Below are positions 55,849 through 64,000 of a stretch of 64,000 nt of DNA, piece after piece. Position 1 is the first letter of the stretch; each line of letters starts with the position of its first letter. The stretch spans positions 2,542,001 through 2,606,000 of the forward strand of contig CM041196.1 in assembly GCA_023078555.1 (NCBI GenBank). Reading direction: 5' to 3'. The notes beneath the pieces were generated by a model. The model saw only the letters and a list, made by a program, of their open reading frames with translations. It had not been told where the DNA came from and did not search any database. The position numbers were made by a program, and so were the translations under genes. The stretch is from Ulva prolifera. Lineage: Eukaryota; Chlorophyta; Ulvophyceae; Ulvales; Ulvaceae.

Positions 55849-58800
55849 CTACACCTGTACATGCGTGCTGTTGCAACAATAGCCCTGGTCTCGTGCACCA
55901 CCCACGCCCTCCTTGCAGCCGGGCAAAACTTCCTCGGGAATTTGACTGATGGGCTGTTCAGGTAGAAGCACCACAGTGCCTTCGGCTTGAATTCCTGCGG
56001 GGGTAGACAGTGTTTGTGGATGCCATTGTGTGTGATCATGGCTGCCCCTGTAGCCAGACGTACGAGTGGAATGGCTACTGTCATCCCAAGCGTTCGTGTT
56101 AGAGCCCAGAAAAACTGAGAGCCTTCCAAGTTGCATCTTGAAGGAAGGACAGCATTCTCATGTATGTCCAGGTTCGGATGCGATCCGCTGGAGCGTGTTG
56201 TTGTCCAGTGCCAGTGTGGAGTCCTTGGTCGAGCGTTCCTGCAGGCATGCTTGTGATGTAGGTCAACAGTTGGCTGATATGCATACCAGCAATCGATCCT
56301 GGCATCGTTTCCTCCACTTGTTGCCGGGAAGTTGGCGAATCCAACAGGTATGGGTGGATCCTGGCCGCGTGACCACACCAGCATCGATCCATGCTTTCAC
56401 ATCTCCAGCGAAAATATTCAATACATGAGATGACCGTCCATGTATTGCAATGCGTGCAAGCACAATGTGCTACTGTTCACTTCCAAGGCATCACCCAAGT
56501 GACCATCGCCACATCGCTGATTTGAGGTGCTGGTCTCTGTGACTTTTGGCCCTGTGCCCTTGTGCAGACCACAAGAACCATGTGCATCCTGTCAAATCGA
56601 GCAAGGCCAGTTCTAGGCTCCGGCGAGCGTAGATCAGTGTCCAGTTGAAGCCGCACCAGCCCATCGATTGGAATCCAGCCTTGCGGGGCCACAAAGTCTG
56701 CTGCAAGCTCCCCCCAGTGCGCGCCCCGCAAGCGGCGTGAGGACCCTTGAACGCCCACGCAGGTGCTCTTGCCACACGAGCGCTGGTACACCACCAGCAT
56801 CGTCGAACACTACAGGCATTATATGATGTTTAGAGCACCCAATGACCTCCTGAAGTCGACCAGTACGAAAGCACCGGCCTTCACACGCATGATGCACGTG
56901 CATCTGTGACAGCATCGTGGCGATAACCCAGGCTGCCACGACATTCCACCGATCTAGACACCAGTTGTGCACGCCTGCCCTGCTGCAAAAGACACACGAG
57001 CTCACGCTTGTGAAAGGGGCACAAGCGCACGGCCAGAGAGGCAGGCAGCACCGCAATGAAAGAGGTGAGAGCGTCGCCTGGTCCCTGTTGTTGTCACCTC
57101 ACGACGAGTGGTATGCAGCAGCGCCAGTAGCTGTACACCCTGCGCCATACGCAGGCCATACCCTGAGCCGCCATGCATTGCACCGCGGCATATGAAGGGA
57201 GTAATAAATATTTGTGCACATGATGACATCCGCGGTCGTGGCATGCTGCCGGTACGCACCTGCCGGCCGCGGATGTTGCGGTCAACGGCAACGACACACG
57301 ACTGTTCCGGCAGGTCCGCATGCACGCGGCTGCACATGCGCTCCAGGTCCACCTCGTCGAAGTACGGCACCGCCACGGTGTAGCTGATCGTCTTGCCGGA
57401 GGGCGGCGTCTTGCAGCCGGTCCACGACACCGCGGCGCTGGCGTGCTGCCCGGTGCAGCCGCCGTGGCTGAGGTGTGGGCAGGTGTAGTGCTTCCTGCAC
57501 TATGCGGCAGGTCGATGGCACAGCCGGCTGGGCCGGGGAGGAGCCGCCGTTGCTTGCCGTGCAGTCGCTCTGCCCACCAGCTGAGTGCCTGATCAACACG
57601 TGTGTGCACATGAGCGAGAGTCTGCGTATGGATCTAGCGCCAGGCTATGCTCAGCGCTTTGGTGCTGCCATGGAGCACGCAGCTGTTTGGAGGACTACAC
57701 TTGTGCCAGCATCACAGGCAGAGGATGGTGCTCCAGCTGCAAGGACCCATGGGACCCCGGCAAGGCCTCAAATCTCAAGCACCGCCCAGCACTTCTAGGA
57801 ATGTACAGCGCCGAGGCAGCGGCGCACCGATACTTCCACAGGAACGCTGCGACGGGCTCCTTGACAAACACCGCGACCCGGGTGATGCCGTGGTCGCGTG
57901 ACCGCTCCCGCAGGGCGAACTTGAAGAGCATGAAGCGCGGGCTCCTGCTGGATGAGCGCGAGCTCAGCCAGGCGCTGGCGTACTGCACGCTGACGTCTAC
58001 GCTGGAGGAGTCACAGACCTGCGCACCACCAGCGCCTTCAACCACAAGTGCATAGCACATGCATTGCATGCCCTGGACGGCAAAAGCACATGTGCACATG
58101 CATCATCAAATAGCCAAGTCCGTTGAGGCACAGTCTTCACGTGGGGAAGTAGGAGTGGCCTCAAATGCCGGGCCGAGGAGCGGCTGACGACGGCGTGCAG
58201 ACAGCCTTGATCAAACAGCCGAGCAGGTCAAGACGTGAACGTGCTCTGGACTGTATGCAGATTGTATGTATACACAGTTGTGTCCTACATAAAGGCCTGC
58301 ATGTAGCATATCCTGCGCATGAAGCTGTGCCTGACCCACAGAGCTTGCACACCGTGCTTTGAAGCCGTGTCGAATGGCCAAAGGCAACAGTAATGAGAAC
58401 GCAGGTGTGGGATGGTCAGCGGCATGTGCCAGAGCCAGGGGCTTGGAGGTCGAGACGGCGGCAACGAGAGTGATTGGTGCGGGCAAAGGCACCTGGCCAA
58501 GTGTGGTTACTGCCCACGTACCTGGGATCCTGGGCAGGTACCCCCCTTGCACTTGCACACGGCATCGTCTGGAATTGCAGGCGGCGGGGCCATAGGTGGG
58601 GGGGGTGGCGGTGGTGGTGGCGGAGGAGGTAGGACAGGTGGTGGTGGAGACTTTGGGGGCGTAGGAGGTGGGGGCGGGGGCGGCGGGGGTGGAGGAGGCG
58701 GAATCGGTGGTGGGGGTGGGGGTGAGGGTGGCAGAGGCGGGGGCGGTGCCTTGGCTGCGCGGTGTGTCTTCACGAGGCCATAAGCACACCCTCCATGCTG

Positions 58801-61800
58801 GAATGTAAAGAACACCACACACGTGCCCATGATGGTGTCGTCTTTGTCACGGAGAGCCTGCATTTGCGCATCTTCTGCAGTTCTGGCAGCATTAGCACGG
58901 AGCCGTCGGCAGGATGACTCAGTACCTGCTCCAAAGATGCTGTGGGGCCTATGGGGCTGGCAGATGTAAGAGAGTGAAATTTGAAAGTAGAAATTGGGAT
59001 GAATTTGGATTGGTGGGCATGCAAGATGCAATGCTATTCTGGGTCATTCAGCGGCCAGGTACTTGGGTAGCTTTTGTGGTCATGAGTACGTAGTCATGTG
59101 TGGTTGCAGTTGGGTTCAGTCAGCTGGTTTGGCACAGCACATGGATGAAATCAATGATGAATCATCCCGAACATGTGACTAGGCGCATGCCATGCCCTGA
59201 CTGCAAATCAGAACGATTACATGTCGGCTGTGGATCACTCGAGGGAACATCTGGGCAAAGGCAACCCTGTGTTTGAATGCACCATGCCAATGCACAACAG
59301 CAACTCAATACAAGAAACGAGGAGCCAAGCAAGTGTGGTCATGCTGCAGGTGCTGAGAGGCCAAGGGTTGCATCAATGGAGCAATGCATCAGGACTTCAG
59401 CAGCAACGCAGCTGCCATGTCTGGGTCATCCAGGTGTACTGAGCCTCCCCCAGCCAGGCAATATTGCATACACCCCACACACCCTACGACACCGGTGCAA
59501 ATGTTGCAGTGCAATCTGCCTCACCGGGGTTCTCATTAAGAAACATACCTCACAATCAGTGCTGTGCGCCATGCCAACAAACATGACCCCGTGCCCATGC
59601 AGCAGTGGCAGAGGTGGGAATTCCAGCCACACTGGTGATGACTGCCCGCACTGGTGATAACTTCTTCTGCAGGCCTTTGCAGTTGCATGCGGTTGTGAAC
59701 TTCAAAAAAGACACCTTTGTGCAGATATGCCTGGGGTGGGGTTCCAGGTGCGTTACACCCTTGAGCTCAGTCAAAGATTTTTGTCAACTTGCAGACATAC
59801 AAACTGAACACATGTCCAGCAGCTGAGCAGTAAAGTGTTCCTGAGTGAAGTAACACACGGCAACAGTGAACACCACGCAGCGCTACGTACAGCAACACCA
59901 AAATCGGGACATTGTGGCACAGTGATTGATGCGTTATTGCAAAAGTGTTTCCAATTGAAACACGCAGTACAGATCCACTTACTCGGTACCTTCACAAACC
60001 ATCCACCTCCCTTGGACACCGTGGGCACCACGCTCCCATGGAGAACCCAACAGGAGCAGCCAGCAACAAGCGCACCTGCTGAGTAGGCAGTGCTGTCTGG
60101 TTGCAGATGTGCGCGAGGCTGACGGTGCCGTCCGGCCCACGCGCCATCTCCTCCGGCCACCGCAGCGTCACCTGTGTGCGGTGGCCCTGGCCCAGATCCG
60201 ACACGTCCAGCAGCGGCCCCTTGTGGCCGGTCACCGCGCTGCAGTCCGCCGAGTCGTCCGCGACGTCCCAGCTGCGGTAGTTGACGGGCCGCGGCGCGGC
60301 GCGGCAGCCGCGGTGGCTGCCGGCGGCCGTAGTGACGGCCAAGCGGGCGTCGTCCGTGAGCACCAGCTGCAGCTGCTGCAGGCGGTTCCACCTGGGGCGC
60401 GCACCGACGGTCAGGGATGCTCTTGGGACCTCCCCCACCTCCTCTCCCACTTTCCGCTCATATACATCCCGGAACGGGGAAGGCGCGCGAATGCGCAGCC
60501 AGATGCTGTACGGCTGCAAGATCCTCGTACATGGGTTTGCAGCGCATGGCGCTGATGCAACTGTGGACAACTCATACAGAGGATGGTGCTAGTAGCACTT
60601 TGCAGTGGCTAGGGCTCGCAGCATGCAGGAGCCGTGCCATGCCCTCCTGGCCTGCACCTCTGGCCCGCCAGTGTCTCTTCAAACCATTGACCGTGACTGA
60701 AGAACGCGGTGATGGGAACAGGCGTGCCATGATTCGGCGGAGCAGGGGGGGTCAGCGGCGCACTTGAGGGGGGTGCCGGCACGCATGTCGGTGCGCGTTA
60801 CGGCGAGCTGCAGGTAGTAGTACTCAGCGCTGACCCACTCGTTCGTGAGCAGCAGCCGGACGCCCGTCTGCAGCAGGTCCATCTCGGACGCGCGGCACGT
60901 ACCGCAGCACGGCCCCTGGCACGTCGGCGGCGGCGCGACGCAGTCCGTCACGCCCGTCTCGGGGTGCTTCAGGACCACCGGCGGCACCGCTGTCGGAGCA
61001 TGCTGCACACACATCCGCCGAGTGCTCCGCTTCTCACATCAATCGAGCCATGAGACCACATGCATGGTGTGTGGCCGGCTCGGATGCGGCAGCGCAGTTG
61101 TCAATGTCCTTATGCAACTGGCTTGTAGACATGCATATAAACCGACATGCACACCTTCAGCTCGGCGAGAGACTTTGTAGCCCAGACGAGCTTGGTGTGG
61201 CCCTGCTCCTGCACGATCGAGCCAAGCGCAACGCCCACAAACAGCGCGCTGCGGTAGGCGCTGTGGTGCAGGTAGTGGATCTTCACGGTGATACACTGCC
61301 CTCCGACGCCCCGCAAGACCTGCGACGAGGTAGTGCGGGGGCTCCGGGAGTCGTACGACTCATCATCCTGCACATCCGCACACACACGGCCTCCCTGGCT
61401 TGCTGTGTCCTTATAACGCACACGGCCTCTGTTCGCTCAGCACACCAACGGCTGAGTTGCGACCACGCTGACACCACCGTTGTTTCAATGACCAGCAAAG
61501 CGTTCCTCCGCAACGGCAGCGGCAGGGGGGTGCAGGGGGATGCAGTGCCTGCTTCAGCCATGTGGTACTATGTACACTCGAGGAGAGGTCTACTCCCGCG
61601 TGCTGAGAGCATGTACAGGTGACACCACTGACTATGATCTGCCTGTCAGGACTGCACAGACAGTCATGCTGCAGTCCACTGGTTCTCGTGTACACAGGTG
61701 TCATCGTACTTCGGCCGTAAGCCGTGTACACAAAATGCCTGCTAAGAAGTACCCCTCGCCCAGAGTCGGGTCTCAATCTTAGTTCGTCCAACACTTTTGT

Positions 61801-64000
61801 GTAATATCAAGCACTGTGTGTTGGGATGCGAGTGCGCATCAATGCTGGATAGCGGGGAGGGGGGGAGGCGGTCGGCAAAGCCACACAGTGCCGACGACAG
61901 CTCGCACCATAGTAATGACGCGTCGATCATTGAGAGTCACGAGGGCGCGGCCGCTGGCACGCACCGCCAGCGCCATGACGTCGTACTCGTACGGCACGCA
62001 CAGCAGTGCGTCGGCCGTGACAAAGAAGTTCCGGCGGAAGACCTTCCAGCCTGGCGCGTACTTGATCGGCGGGAACGCACCGCGTGACGGCTCTCCGCCA
62101 TCCCATGCGAGGGAGGGCGTAAGGGTCTGCAGGTCTGGGGCGCCCTCCAGGATGCGCTTGTTACTCGCCTACAAGCCGCAGGGTATCAGCAGTACCAGTA
62201 TCAGTGTACAAGCAGGTGTGAGCTGGCCTCGCCGTAGCCTGGGCGGGGGGGGGCGGGGGGCGGGGGCTGCTTCCTTTTGGAACTACTGTGTGTGCATAGG
62301 CGGCATTAGCTTGGGTGGTCCCAATCTGCGTTGTGTGCGCGCTTGGACCAGAAGCAGCAGGACACAGTTGCGGGGACGTTGGCGAAGGCATGAACGGTTG
62401 AGTGAGCACGGTCCCCACTGACTCTGATCCGTTTGTCTGGTCACACTTGTTTCCTTTTCAGACCATATACTGGATGCATGCCAGTCATAAGGTTCAGTCC
62501 CAGCATCCGACACAGCCCAGGTTTGATGATACACGATGATTCAGGTTGCAAGTGGTCGCCGCAGAGCCAATACACGCAGCCATGTGAGTGTGTGTTGAAG
62601 TTGATTCGGATGAGATTCGGTTTCAGTGTTTGTTTTCTCCCGTTCACTCTTTTGTAAATCACACAGACATCAACATAGCTGCACATCGGTGCGCAGGCAG
62701 AGTCGCGGCGGCGACACCACGTTGTCTGCAGCAGAGTCACCACGACCTGTGCATCGGTCCATGCATTTGATGCCATAATGCACAGCTGGGGGCATACTTC
62801 CCCACACGGGCGTGATCCGTGCAGCAGGCGCCGCCGCACCCATGCTGTGCCAGGCCCCGGCGCTGTGACAGCCATGCACGCGCGTGGCAGAGGAGGCGCA
62901 CCCACAGTGACACGGCCGTCATCTTCCCGGAACCGCCATCGAGCTGCCACAGCCGCACGCGCCAGTTTCCACAGGTTGCGGGAGCGTCGGGGTTGGTGGG
63001 TGCGGGTGGAGTCACGGGGTCTGGTGGCGGGCAGGCAGGGGGGTCCTCGCCACAGGCGCTCTGCCAGTCCGGCGGGTGGCCGCCGTGGAGCACGAGCCAA
63101 ACGCAGGAGCCCTTGACCTTGTACTGAACCTATACATGGTCAACTGTTGCTGCATCTGGGATGACTCTCACTTGCAGCCTGGGGCCAGGCGCAGCCAGCA
63201 TGACCGAGGGATGTCCCGCTCGCCCCAAGCCACAGTTTGTCTGATGGTGCGTCAGCTTGCGCTGGTACGTATTGCTACGTGCCCATGTACAGCTTCAAGC
63301 GTCCACAAACTCGCGGCGGTTGTTTGTCATGTTGTGTGCACTCGTATCATGTGCAAGCGGGCTGCCTTGAAAACTGCCATAATGATCTAATCAAAATCGA
63401 TTTTGCAGAAGTGATCTCCACAAGCTTCTCTGCAGGCGGAGAGACGCATAGTACTTCTGAAGAGCCTGTGAGCCAGTAGCCTGAAAGCCTTGCCGAACCA
63501 AAGCAGGTCCGCACTGCTTCATGATTGCACTCTAGCGGCCGTGACGTTCTGGTTCTATCAGGTTGGGGTACACAGGCTGCCGCAGCACAGAAGTGACACT
63601 GCCGAAGCGCATTCTGCAGTACGACACCAGCCATGCCAGCCCGGGGGCGTGCTCAGATCAGCGCAGAAGGAACGTCCACGGTGGTGGCACATCAAAGGGC
63701 AGCACCTTGAAGCACTTGCCGCCCTTGCCCTTCCAGTACAGCGCATCCACCGTGTAGATCCTGCCCTTGCGGAGCCTCACATAGTTTGACGAACGCCGCT
63801 TACATGCCGCCTGAGCGCCCGGCTGCGCGAGCCGCACCACACTCACCGCGTCATCATGCATGACGTCATCCCCGTTGCCGTCGCCTGCTGCGCCAACCTC
63901 CCGCACGTCCAGCTGGAAGCCGTCGGCGGCGTACACTTGCAGCGAGATGTCCACGTCTGCGCTCGGCCGCCACTGTGTGCGCGCCCGGAGGAGGAAGTTT
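55849..64000 (-). CDS. Large secreted/cell-wall protein with polyproline linker, 5' truncated by window
   Basis: Nine successive exons keep phase: 64000-63706, 63129-62902, 62168-61908, 61367-61155, 61002-60764, 60391-60076, 58857-58522, 58018-57828, 57467-57260. At least two more (near 56707-56530 and 55998-55849) probably complete the gene. Domains are Cys-containing beta-rich segments, for example YVRLRKGRIYTVDALYWKGK, YKVKGSCVWLVLHGGHPPDW, DVMALAVRASGRALVTLNDR, CITVKIHYLHHSAYRSALFV and RVAVFVKEPVAAFLWKY. The order 'strand, small DGxxL-like turn, KxIHYxxxxxxALxVG' resembles PA14 domains (inference, no certain match). At 58750-58570 a run of more than 60 mostly Pro residues (PPPPLPPSPPPPP-type) separates two halves, followed by DAVCKCKGGTCPGSQ. 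Such linkers are typical of hydroxyproline-rich algal wall and matrix proteins. The N-terminus, and any signal peptide, lies outside the window. Confidence 0.7.

Noticed and set aside
61816..62421. 201-codon plus-strand frame
   Set aside because: It is opposite a phase-consistent minus-strand exon (62168-61908) of the large polyproline protein gene.
1..64000. Prokaryotic features (operons, CRISPR arrays, Shine-Dalgarno sites, IS elements)
   Set aside because: The presence of spliced photosynthesis genes and absence of repeat-spacer arrays or bacterial gene order exclude a prokaryotic source.

Overview
This window is nuclear DNA of a green alga. The evidence is direct: split genes for a chlorophyll a/b-binding LHCI antenna protein and for photosystem I subunit PsaG, short GC-rich exons interrupted by many 80-1000 bp introns with GT(G/A)(C/A)G(T/C)-type donors and (T)GCAG acceptors, codons strongly biased to G/C at the third position, and TGTAA polyadenylation motifs downstream of several genes. 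Sparse genes in moderately GC-rich DNA suggest a core chlorophyte, perhaps a trebouxiophyte; the species cannot be told from the sequence. There are no operons, ribosome-binding sites, CRISPR arrays, rRNA or convincing tRNA genes.

Layout. 0-8 kb: tandem repeats, a terminal exon of a small one-TM protein (-), an NTF2-like protein (-) and a DarP/YjgA (DUF615) homologue (-). 8-9.9 kb: LHCI antenna gene (+). 10-13 kb: mostly unassigned, with weak minus-strand exons. 13-16.3 kb: a divergent guanylate-kinase-like gene (+), an orphan exon (+) and a degenerate SDR gene (+). 17.6-24 kb: a dispersed repeat, a tail-anchored nucleoredoxin/tryparedoxin-like gene (-) and a diacylglycerol kinase gene (-). 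25-32 kb: PsaG (+) and a DFRP1/ZC3H15-type gene without zinc fingers (+). 33-39 kb: an orphan exon, a secreted Ala-rich Cys-repeat protein (+) and a frameshifted exon (+). 39-42.5 kb: AT-richer gene-poor DNA with repeats. 42.5-45.6 kb: plastid-type beta-amylase (-). 45.6-49.8 kb: no supported gene. 49.8-52.6 kb: a parallel beta-helix protein (-). 53-55.8 kb: two small orphan genes (-) and a thylakoid-lumen DUF2358 protein (+). 55.8-64 kb: a very large polyproline-containing secreted protein gene (-), running off the right edge.

The genes do not form a pathway cluster. Several concern the plastid (LHCI, PsaG, DUF2358 lumen protein, beta-amylase, possibly the NTF2-like protein), two look secreted or cell-wall associated, and the rest are housekeeping or orphan genes. 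Exon models were accepted only when reading phase was conserved across each proposed junction. That test also revealed four GC-AG introns. The most interesting items are the finger-less DFRP1, the SDR lacking its usual catalytic Ser and Lys, the guanylate-kinase-like protein with an altered P-loop, the Ala-rich Cys-repeat secreted protein, and a dispersed element whose three copies keep one peptide reading frame.
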